Virus record (IMG/VR): IMGVR_UViG_3300031974_003126 | Coordinates: 1-21,586 of that record | Length of the DNA stretch: 21,586 nt | Source: a virus | Strand: one strand, 5' to 3' | In this document: positions 12,001 through 18,423 of the stretch, one piece after another | How positions within the stretch are numbered: position 1 is the stretch's first letter | Layout: every line of letters starts with the position of its first letter | Program-made: the position numbers and the translations under genes | Notes under the pieces: generated by a model | Told to the model about the DNA's origin: nothing | Databases searched by the model: none | What the model saw: the letters and a program-made list of their open reading frames with translations, nothing else

Positions 12001-14682
12001 TTAACCCCATTCAAATAGCGTGTTAAATGTGTTGTTTTGTTTTGTGCTTTCTAAGTCATAGTTCAGCACACCAATAAGGTTGCCTAATTTGTTGTCAATA
12101 ATAACTTCTTCCATTGCATCGCCATCAAACGGCAGTTCTTTGAACCAATCCGGAATACGGAGTTCATCTGTTGGATACGCAACACTAGTATATTGTAACG
12201 GATTTTGCTTTAATTTGCAAACAATAACTTTCATACCATCTACAATGTCTTGCGAATACTTGTCGCCATTCATACGCTTGAGTGTATTCCAATTAATACT
12301 TGCTCTAACGTGTCCTGGCATATTTGCTTTGCCTTGCTTTTCTTCAAGACGTTGATAATGTCCAATTTTGTTTGCACGTTTAGGTGAACCTTTTTCAAAG
12401 CCTGGGCGTTCTTTGAATTCACGTCTAAAGTCTGTAATGCTTTCTAGCAATTCTTTTTCTGGCTTTAGATCTAACACCATGTCTAGTAACGTTTTCAAAT
12501 AGTCTTGCATAAACACAGGTGTATCACTGCGTTTCAAGTCCAAGCCCATTGCCTTAACTTTACCTAAACTACCTTCTTTGTCTTTTCTATCGCCTTCTAA
12601 GTCATAAACACGCACTGCATAACGTTTCTTTGTAATAAACAAGCCTGTGTCTGCAACAACTTCTCTTGCTGCTGCAATAACTTCGCTTCGTGGACGTGGG
12701 CAATGGAATGCATCACGCATAAAGTCTGGGAATGTTGTGTTTGCTTGTTCACAAAGTTGGTCATACAATGTAATAACATTGTCTTTGCCCCAAGGCACTG
12801 TTCCTGCTGCAATCTCATCTTTGAGTACAGGATATGCACTAAAATAAACAGAGTCTGTATCGCCATATATAATTGCTTTGCCTACATGATCATACGTACC
12901 TGTAATAATCTTGTTAACTTCTGCACTCATATGTTTTGCAATCTGTCTACCAGTAAGCGTAGTTGATTGTCCAATACGTTTATCAAAGAATCTACAACCA
13001 GGATTCAAAATAGCGCCATACAAACTGTTCAAGTTAATCTTTTTAACCAACTGACGTTTATCCCAAAACGCTATTTCTGTACTGTTGTTTGCATCAATTG
13101 CTTTACGCATCTTTGCTTGTAGTTCTTTACGTTCAGCATACCAACGTTTTAGCAACCCCGGAATCACACCTTCAATTTCTGTAGTGAAGATTGTACCATT
13201 AGCACTAAGCATCCATGGTTGATTGCTGTCAAAAATAAGTTTGTAAATCTCTGCACCACTTAACACATGGCTACTACCATCTTCCAAGTCCAAGTGCAAC
13301 GATACATCTTTGCGTTGTTCCATTACAGCATCATATTCTAGTGTAGCAAATTTGCCTTCCCAAGCACCTGCAAAACTTTTCTTTTCCAGTGTGGTTGCAT
13401 TATGCAAAAACTCATCTGTCAAGTCAGGACGTATTTGTCCTACAATAGTTTCTGGAGCCATATTCATTGCACGAATAATACTTGGATATAGACTGTTCAA
13501 ATCCATGCTGCCAATCCACTCGTGTACGCCTTTTTTTGGAAATGCTACATATGCACCTGCGGCGGCTGTGTTGCCCTCGTGATTCGCTCTATTAGGAACC
13601 TGCATACCACGTCTGTGTGCTTCATTAACAATAGCCTGCTCAGTAACTGCAACTGCGCCTGCTGTTGTTTGTAATAGCACTGTGTTGTCGTGTGCAATTT
13701 CATTTGCAAGATCAATGAAACGTAGTTTCTTATCCAGTTTATCAAGCAATGCAACGTCTTGTCTATTATATTCAATAAATGTTTCAAAGTCATTGTTGTA
13801 AAGTTGATCAAGTGTACCTTCATACACAGTCTTGTTTTCACCAACTTCCATTTCACCAATAGCATCTAGTCTATATGTGTGTCGTTCTTCATATGTGTAC
13901 TTGCGATACAAGTTGAGATAGTCCATATGCACTCTACCAATAGTATCATATGTTTCGCTCATCTTGCCAAACTTTTCATATTCTCTACGCTTGGGCAACT
14001 GTCCCCATAAACAAAAACGTCTTGTGTCATCCTTGCTCAACACACGTTGTATTCTGTTAATTGTGTATGGAACATCATAACCTTCACTGTTCCAACCACT
14101 GTGAATATCTGCATCCTCAATCAAGTCAAGGAATGCTTCAAGCATTTGTCCTTCGCCTTGTTTACTATTAGGATATAATATACAATTATCGCCCCAACGT
14201 TCTTTACACATTGCTGCTGCTTCTTCCATTGGAAGGCCTTTGGGCGGCATAGCAACTGTAATCAACATATCAAGCCATTGCAAATGCACTGTAATTGCAG
14301 TGATTGGCATAAACGGATCTTCGACTGGAGCAAAGCCACGCTCTGGATCAAAGTCTGTCTCGATATCCCAAAACGCCACGTTCAACTTTGGTGCATCTTG
14401 GTTCAAGTAATTTTCACTCAAGCATTGGAATATTGGATTTACATCCGATTCGAACATCTTCTTGCCTTTGTTTATAGCAAGTTCTTTGCGGAAGTCTTTT
14501 GTGTTTTTACACACTACACGTTGCAGTTGATCACCAAAGATGCTTTTGTATTTGCCTCGTGGGTCTTCATAATACCAAGTGTATTTTGCTTGATATTCGT
14601 TATACAGACGCTTTCCGTCTTTGCGTTCTACTGCACGAATAATATCAGCGTCTCTGTCAAAAAATGCATCTACGTATGGCAT
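12001..14682 (-). CDS. 43: T4-type family B DNA polymerase
   Basis: A complete 893-residue replicative polymerase (T4 gp43 has 898). The 3'-5' exonuclease motifs are present: Exo I WDIETD (Asp106, Glu108), Exo II in SGWNSEGYDVPY (195-206) and Exo III EYNRQD (304-309). Polymerase motifs follow: A at MDLNSLYPS (393-401), B at KKINLNSLYG (547-556) and C at YGDTDS (606-611, Asp608 and Asp610). A KKRYAVRVYD segment and MGLDLKRSDTP lie in the thumb region as in T4. The C-terminus NTLFEWG carries aromatic/hydrophobic residues suited to clamp binding. It synthesises phage DNA with proofreading. The ATG at 14682 has AAGGAG 5 bases upstream and its own promoter (14701-14728). No intein or split is seen. 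The regA/62/44 genes that follow 43 in T4 are absent here. Confidence 0.97.
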   Translation of the reverse strand: MPYVDAFFDRDADIIRAVERKDGKRLYNEYQAKYTWYYEDPRGKYKSIFGDQLQRVVCKNTKDFRKELAINKGKKMFESDVNPIFQCLSENYLNQDAPKLNVAFWDIETDFDPERGFAPVEDPFMPITAITVHLQWLDMLITVAMPPKGLPMEEAAAMCKERWGDNCILYPNSKQGEGQMLEAFLDLIEDADIHSGWNSEGYDVPYTINRIQRVLSKDDTRRFCLWGQLPKRREYEKFGKMSETYDTIGRVHMDYLNLYRKYTYEERHTYRLDAIGEMEVGENKTVYEGTLDQLYNNDFETFIEYNRQDVALLDKLDKKLRFIDLANEIAHDNTVLLQTTAGAVAVTEQAIVNEAHRRGMQVPNRANHEGNTAAAGAYVAFPKKGVHEWIGSMDLNSLYPSIIRAMNMAPETIVGQIRPDLTDEFLHNATTLEKKSFAGAWEGKFATLEYDAVMEQRKDVSLHLDLEDGSSHVLSGAEIYKLIFDSNQPWMLSANGTIFTTEIEGVIPGLLKRWYAERKELQAKMRKAIDANNSTEIAFWDKRQLVKKINLNSLYGAILNPGCRFFDKRIGQSTTLTGRQIAKHMSAEVNKIITGTYDHVGKAIIYGDTDSVYFSAYPVLKDEIAAGTVPWGKDNVITLYDQLCEQANTTFPDFMRDAFHCPRPRSEVIAAAREVVADTGLFITKKRYAVRVYDLEGDRKDKEGSLGKVKAMGLDLKRSDTPVFMQDYLKTLLDMVLDLKPEKELLESITDFRREFKERPGFEKGSPKRANKIGHYQRLEEKQGKANMPGHVRASINWNTLKRMNGDKYSQDIVDGMKVIVCKLKQNPLQYTSVAYPTDELRIPDWFKELPFDGDAMEEVIIDNKLGNLIGVLNYDLESTKQNNTFNTLFEWG

Positions 14683-14687
14683 GGAGT

Positions 14688-14693
14688 CTCCTT
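14688..14693 (-). promoter_or_regulatory. Shine-Dalgarno of DNA polymerase gene
   Basis: AAGGAG on the minus strand, 5 bases before the ATG at 14682. It lies almost at the predicted 5' end of the mRNA made from the promoter at 14701-14728, so the leader is only about 10-12 bases. Confidence 0.7.
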
Positions 14694-14700
14694 ATTATTC

Positions 14701-14728
14701 ATTATACTATATTTTTTCCTTTTGTCAA
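14701..14728 (-). promoter_or_regulatory. Consensus sigma70 promoter for DNA polymerase
   Basis: Perfect TTGACA (14723-14728) and perfect TATAAT (14701-14706) separated by 16 bases, on the minus strand. The -10 box overlaps the TAA stop of the upstream putative glycosyltransferase (14702-14704). It is the best promoter in the window and should drive early transcription of the polymerase operon. Confidence 0.85.
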
Positions 14729-15712
14729 CTGTTTTGCTTGTTCTACTGCTTTGTTTATTACGGCAATTATTTTTTGTGCGTCTGGTGTAAATTCTGCTTC
14801 CATACTGATTACATCGGGTTTGTCACCATATGCAATATCATTTACAAATTTGTTGTGATTATATTCACAAACCTCTGCCATTTGTTCTGCTGCACCTTTG
14901 TAATCTTTGATTTTTTGTAACTGTTCTATTAAAACTTCTATACGCTGTTCCATTGTATTTAGGCTATCAAACTCATAATCTATTACATCATGGAACAATT
15001 TATAACCTTTGTCTTCTAGTGTGGTATTTAGATCCTTTGCGCCAACAAGTATGCTAGGCATTTTCCACAACATAGGCATCCATGTTTTTTCTGTGTGCAA
15101 CACGATTTCATCTGTGCTTTCTGGTGTAATAAGGAATAAACTACGCTTCCAAACATCCACAGGCGGTGGAGGATTTGTATCACTGTCAAACACAAAGTCT
15201 GGATCAAAGTCTTTGCTTTCTACAAATCTATCTACCTGTTTGTGCCAATCAGGAGTATTAGGTATCTTGTCCCAAATATCTTCTAATCGTTTGTAGTATA
15301 TTTCGCCATCTAAATCTGCGTTGAGCAACCTTTCTACTAGCGTGTCTTTGTGGGGCCTATATGTTAGTGTTTGCAAATGATACAACTGTTCGGGTGTATG
15401 TGGTACTTCTTTGTATTCTTGCCAGCCTAAAAACTGATCAAATTCTGGCCAAGGCTTATGAAAACTACTATCATTGTGTCTTGGATGAATAATGTTACAA
15501 TGATATATTAATCTATTGCTTGTATATAAATCGTGTAGTATCTCACGCTCTTCGTCATCACGCAATATCATATGACGTATAAATTCATATGCTACACCTT
15601 CTTCGCTCCAGCCTAATACGTGCAGTTTATCAAATTGTTTGTCTTTTAAACTTTTAATATCAATATCCAAACGTACTGTTGGTTCAAATATTGTACTTGT
15701 CACTAGATCCAT
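14702..15712 (-). CDS. Putative glycosyltransferase-like protein (YRPH/EKTW family, 336 aa)
   Basis: I choose the ATG at 15712 (MDLVTSTIFEP): a strong AAGGAG lies 5 bases before it, whereas the GTG at 15781 has no such site and lies deep inside the radical SAM gene. Landmarks shared with the 421-residue protein at 649-1914 are TYRPHKDTLVERL (117-129), FLITPEST (193-200), an acidic/His patch followed by HTEKTWMPML (206-215), PSILVGAKDL (219-228) and GYKLFHDVIDYEFD (236-249). The EKTW.P...P.ILVG core is typical of phage glycosyltransferase-like C-terminal domains. The C-terminus from about 290 is a charged helical tail. It overlaps the radical SAM gene by 10 bases. Sugar and acceptor unknown, and glycosyltransferase activity is inferred only. 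Confidence 0.65.
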   Translation of the reverse strand: MDLVTSTIFEPTVRLDIDIKSLKDKQFDKLHVLGWSEEGVAYEFIRHMILRDDEEREILHDLYTSNRLIYHCNIIHPRHNDSSFHKPWPEFDQFLGWQEYKEVPHTPEQLYHLQTLTYRPHKDTLVERLLNADLDGEIYYKRLEDIWDKIPNTPDWHKQVDRFVESKDFDPDFVFDSDTNPPPPVDVWKRSLFLITPESTDEIVLHTEKTWMPMLWKMPSILVGAKDLNTTLEDKGYKLFHDVIDYEFDSLNTMEQRIEVLIEQLQKIKDYKGAAEQMAEVCEYNHNKFVNDIAYGDKPDVISMEAEFTPDAQKIIAVINKAVEQAKQLTKGKNIV

Positions 15713-16557
15713 GCACTCTCCTTCTTTGTAGCAAGTGGCGCAATACAATGTGTTTTTGCACTTTGCGGACATAATGTACACTGTGGCATAGGCTTGTGTA
15801 GTTTTTCAAAAAATTCTGTCAAGTCGTCATCTGGATGTGCCGGCTTGTACTGTTGCAATAAATCTATTGCATGATCTTCTAAAGGAAACTGTTGTATTAA
15901 ATCTGCACTTACACTAGTTAAATGACATTGATACATAAGTCCTTTGTTAAAGTGTGTACAAGGCGGTTCTCCTCCTAAACATACTTTGTGTGCTAATGTA
16001 CTGTTACTTCTATGAAACTGCCATTTATTGTTTTTAACGCCTTTTTTGGCGCTGCTTATAAAATCTGTAGTTTGGTACAATATAAAGTATGGATGATTGC
16101 TATTATGTGCTACATATCGTACCTCATCCTCAAAATTTACAATTTTATAAGGTTTTTCATTTAAAACCTCTTTTATGCTGTTTTCGATGTCTTTTGTTAA
16201 ATTAGTGTCATGTATACTTATATCAATATACCAACCTAAATCTAATAATTGTTTTGCAGTATCTATGTGATTTTTTAACAAACTACCGTTGCTGCTAACA
16301 TAGTGCTTCACAGCATCGGGCCACAAATGTTTTAATCCAGCAGCCCAGTTTAAAATATCAGGATTAGTAAAAGGTTCACCACCATGTAATGTAATTACAT
16401 TTATACTTACTATTTCACTCCAACGTTTGTATAAGTCTTTGTAATCGTCAAAACGAAAATGATTGCGAAAGTTAAAATTGTTAAAACTTTCGCAACCACT
16501 GCAAGTTAAATTACAAACATTGGTGATGTTAAACGCACCGTCAAATATACGGTACAT
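15703..16557 (-). CDS. Radical SAM enzyme with C-terminal cysteine cluster
   Basis: A 284-residue radical SAM protein. CX3CX2C is at Cys15, Cys19 and Cys22 (VCNLTCSGC) and GGEPF at 59-63, with a SSNGSLL strand further on that fits the barrel. Beyond the core there are further cysteines: two with HLTS-flanking Cys around residues 195-215 (CLGGEPPC and YQC) and a C-terminal CTLCPQSAKTHC. These resemble the auxiliary Fe-S cluster ligands of SPASM/twitch enzymes, which act on peptides and proteins. The substrate is unknown. It begins on a TAATG junction with the DsbA-like gene and overlaps the next, putative glycosyltransferase gene by 10 bases. It is too different from the 1-671 protein to be a recent duplicate. 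QueE is unlikely because the cysteine spacing and length differ. Confidence 0.87.
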   Translation of the reverse strand: MYRIFDGAFNITNVCNLTCSGCESFNNFNFRNHFRFDDYKDLYKRWSEIVSINVITLHGGEPFTNPDILNWAAGLKHLWPDAVKHYVSSNGSLLKNHIDTAKQLLDLGWYIDISIHDTNLTKDIENSIKEVLNEKPYKIVNFEDEVRYVAHNSNHPYFILYQTTDFISSAKKGVKNNKWQFHRSNSTLAHKVCLGGEPPCTHFNKGLMYQCHLTSVSADLIQQFPLEDHAIDLLQQYKPAHPDDDLTEFFEKLHKPMPQCTLCPQSAKTHCIAPLATKKESAWI

Positions 16558-16823
16558 TAGGCGTCTTTATCGTATCCTGTTGTAGCAACAAGTGTTTCTA
16601 GATCTTCAAACTCATCTGCAACACGGCTCCAATCACGTTTCTGTGCAACTTTGATTGCTTTGTTAATCAAACTCGGTTTTACACTTAATTCTTCTGCAAC
16701 TGCTTTGATTGTTTCTTTTAATCCGCCCTGCAAATCTTCAATTTCTTGTAATACAGTAACACCTTCTTTCACCAGGCGTTCTAGTTTGGCCTTTTCTTCT
16801 TGGCCATACACTCTATCGCTCAT
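16557..16823 (-). CDS. dsbA: DsbA-like dsDNA-binding protein (late transcription)
   Basis: An 88-residue acidic helical protein, the same size as T4 DsbA (89), a double-stranded DNA-binding protein that helps late transcription. The central and C-terminal parts can be laid against T4 DsbA: a helix LKETIKAVAEELSV with a following KPSLINKAIKVAQKRD and VADEFEDLETLV, corresponding to T4's 'AKDELGVDGKMFNRLLALYHKD....EAETEEVVEL'. The N-terminal EKAKLERLVKEGVTVLQEIEDLQ looks like a coiled coil. The ATG at 16823 has AAGGAG 6 bases before it in a 30-base gap, and a possible promoter lies at 16848-16876. The call rests on length, helix pattern and context, so it is moderate. Confidence 0.62.
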   Translation of the reverse strand: MSDRVYGQEEKAKLERLVKEGVTVLQEIEDLQGGLKETIKAVAEELSVKPSLINKAIKVAQKRDWSRVADEFEDLETLVATTGYDKDA

Positions 16824-16847
16824 ATATTACTCCTTAGTTATCTGTTA

Positions 16848-16876
16848 ATATTACTATGTTTCTGACTCTTCGTCAA
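16848..16876 (-). promoter_or_regulatory. Candidate promoter for the DsbA-like gene
   Basis: TTGACG (16871-16876, five of six), 17 bases, TAATAT (16848-16853, four of six) on the minus strand, at the end of the upstream gene. The predicted start lies about 18 bases before the DsbA-like ATG, leaving room for its AAGGAG (16830-16835). Weaker than the clamp and polymerase promoters but in the same type of position. Confidence 0.4.
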
Positions 16877-17498
16877 GTGTTTTATACTGCCATTCGTCAG
16901 TATGTCCTACGCTCCATTTAGGTTCTGTTTCAACTTTGTAATTTTGTGTGCAAACTTTGAAATCAGGTGTTAATAAGTTTTCTGGTGTTAAGGAACTATC
17001 ACGCCAGATAACTCTATTGTTTGGCTGAGCAGCAAATTGACCGTTGTCTAATTTTATTATGTTGAAAGTTTTATGTTCAGGATCGTGTTCACTAAAATTA
17101 CTGTCAAGATAATTTTTATCTCTATGTGCATTGTCTATTGTAAAACAATATTCTCCTGGATGCATACGTCTGTCCTTACCAAAAAATTCGCATCGTGACA
17201 ATAATGGTTTTTGGATAACGGTGATGTCGTAATCAAAACAATCCCACAACTGAAGAACATCAAGCGGAAGTAGTTCGCCGTGATCAGTTTTCCATACAAA
17301 CGCTGAGATAGGTAGTTTATCATACAATGCTCCATAATCTGTCAATAGTGTTTCAAAGTATAATGCTTTTGCTTCGGTGCTTTTTACACTCACCCAAACG
17401 CCTGGTGTAAACTCTCCGTGCCCACGTTCGTGATCGTACAAAAACTCTTTACGTACATATACACTTTGAAGCGGTAAATTATGTACTAAAAATGCCAT
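16854..17498 (-). CDS. Conserved marine-phage protein, unknown function (214 aa)
   Basis: A 214-residue protein that I recognise as a type conserved across T4-like cyanophages and pelagiphages but without an assigned role. It begins MAFLVHNLPLQSVYVRKEFL, followed by HERGHGEFTPGVWVSVKS, a DKLPISAFVWKTD segment, DVLQLWDCFDYDITVI, and DNGQFAAQPNNRVIW. Strands alternate with polar turns, as in an all-beta fold. I see no catalytic motif, signal peptide or membrane segment. The ATG at 17498 is preceded by GAGG and overlaps the previous gene by 20 bases. Its strong conservation and position between the virion-like block and the DsbA-like gene suggest a core phage function. Confidence 0.8.
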   Translation of the reverse strand: MAFLVHNLPLQSVYVRKEFLYDHERGHGEFTPGVWVSVKSTEAKALYFETLLTDYGALYDKLPISAFVWKTDHGELLPLDVLQLWDCFDYDITVIQKPLLSRCEFFGKDRRMHPGEYCFTIDNAHRDKNYLDSNFSEHDPEHKTFNIIKLDNGQFAAQPNNRVIWRDSSLTPENLLTPDFKVCTQNYKVETEPKWSVGHTDEWQYKTLDEESET

Positions 17499-17931
17499 CC
17501 ATACCTCTTTCTATTATTTCATAACCTTGTAGTTCTTCTTTGTACTTATCAGGATCTCCTAATATAAAATATTTAAATCCTTGCGATTTGTAATAAGCAC
17601 ATTCACTACGTATTGATTTATAACCTAGTTTTAATTTTGGATTAGAATAATTCCATGCAAATTGATCTGCTATTACTGTTTGTTTACTTGGAAATTTATA
17701 AGTCAAACTCCATGCAACAAGATCATCGTTATCATAATATCCTATAACGTCTGCATTGTATTTGGCTTCAGTATTCCATTCTTCTTCAAATACAGGATGC
17801 GGATTTTCTATATCATTGTGTTCTATATATTGCTTGTATATCTCTTCGCACTTAGGAAAGTCCTGTAAACCAAGTAGCACAAAATCAATTTGTTTGTATT
17901 TTATTTTTGTTAAATCTATTCTACATATCAT
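17479..17931 (-). CDS. Putative GNAT-like acyl/aminoacyl transferase-like phage protein
   Basis: A 150-residue protein from the ATG at 17931 (the TTG one codon earlier is less likely). The order of elements suggests an acyltransferase-like (GNAT) fold: IGYYDNDDLVAWSLTYKF (central strands), TVIADQFAWNYSNPKLKLGYKSIRSECAYYKSQGFKYFILG (helix then strand, similar to the C-terminal part of arginyl-tRNA-protein transferase-like enzymes), and DPDKYKEELQGYEI. No classical acetyl-CoA loop (Q/RxxGxG/A) is evident, so I leave the function open. It overlaps the previous gene by 11 bases and the next by 20 bases. Confidence 0.6.
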   Translation of the reverse strand: MICRIDLTKIKYKQIDFVLLGLQDFPKCEEIYKQYIEHNDIENPHPVFEEEWNTEAKYNADVIGYYDNDDLVAWSLTYKFPSKQTVIADQFAWNYSNPKLKLGYKSIRSECAYYKSQGFKYFILGDPDKYKEELQGYEIIERGMDGIFST

Positions 17932-18421
17932 CAACTACTTCTTTATAATACTCTTCAGTCCAGTATTTATAGTAGTCTTGTTTTTGTAAAATTTTTCTTG
18001 CACGTTGTAGTTTGTCACGTTCTTGTAATAATACAAGTGCATACTTGCCTTGATTTACACAAACGTCTAAAACTTTTTCTTCTGCATCAGGATGATCTTC
18101 TAATGCAATATAACCTCTAGTTTTTAAGAATATTGAGGTAGCACGTTCTACCGACAGTGATAATTCTTCGGATGAAATATATTGTGGATGTGTGCCTATT
18201 ACAACAACTTCTTTACCCTTTGGCCAATGGTAACTAAAGTTTTCTAGTTCTGCTACAAAATAATCACCCATTGGTAAATGTATAGGTTGTAGTTCATGAT
18301 AAACTATTTTATCATCTAACATTGCTTGCTTTGCAAATGGACAAGGCGGCATATTGTTAAATGCAATATTATCTTTGCATAAAAAGTTTTCTATCCAGTC
18401 TTGTATTGACTGAGCAAACAT
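17921..18421 (-). CDS. Conserved phage protein with PPCPFAK motif (unknown function)
   Basis: A 166-residue protein. Near the N-terminus is a two-cysteine element (IENFLCKDNIAFNNMPPCPFAKQAML) that recalls DUF1415-like proteins, where a 'LCPFA' motif follows a tryptophan-rich helix. The middle (KGKEVVVIGTHPQYISSEELSLSVERATSIFLKTR) looks like an alpha/beta core. The C-terminal third is a charged helix (LLQERDKLQRARKILQKQDYYKY). The ATG at 18421 is three bases after the large upstream gene's stop and has only a weak ribosome-binding site, so coupling is likely. Function unknown. Confidence 0.7.
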   Translation of the reverse strand: MFAQSIQDWIENFLCKDNIAFNNMPPCPFAKQAMLDDKIVYHELQPIHLPMGDYFVAELENFSYHWPKGKEVVVIGTHPQYISSEELSLSVERATSIFLKTRGYIALEDHPDAEEKVLDVCVNQGKYALVLLQERDKLQRARKILQKQDYYKYWTEEYYKEVVDDM

Positions 18422-18423
18422 TT

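Noticed and set aside
14683-14722. Possible rho-independent terminator in the T-rich stretch before polymerase
   Set aside because: There is no stable inverted repeat before the T run; the stretch is explained by the promoter spacer.
14278-14920. Plus-strand open frames opposite polymerase and the putative glycosyltransferase, rich in Phe/Cys/Leu
   Set aside because: They are antisense to well-supported genes, have no ribosome-binding site, and show the composition expected from reading the complement.
15713-15781. GTG start at 15781 that would lengthen the 336-residue putative glycosyltransferase
   Set aside because: It would overlap the radical SAM gene by about 80 bases and has no ribosome-binding site, while the ATG at 15712 has a strong AAGGAG.
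15816-15821. TTGACA inside the radical SAM gene
   Set aside because: No -10-like box is found 15-19 bases downstream, and it is within coding sequence.
15703-16557. QueE identity for the radical SAM protein
   Set aside because: Cluster spacing is CX3CX2C with extra C-terminal cysteines and a length of 284; QueE uses a longer first spacing, is shorter, and this gene lies far from the DpdA cluster.
17964-17971. TATAAATA on the minus strand, identical to a T4 late promoter
   Set aside because: It lies inside a coding region (Tyr-Lys-Tyr codons), and in AT-rich sequence of this length a few such octamers are expected by chance.
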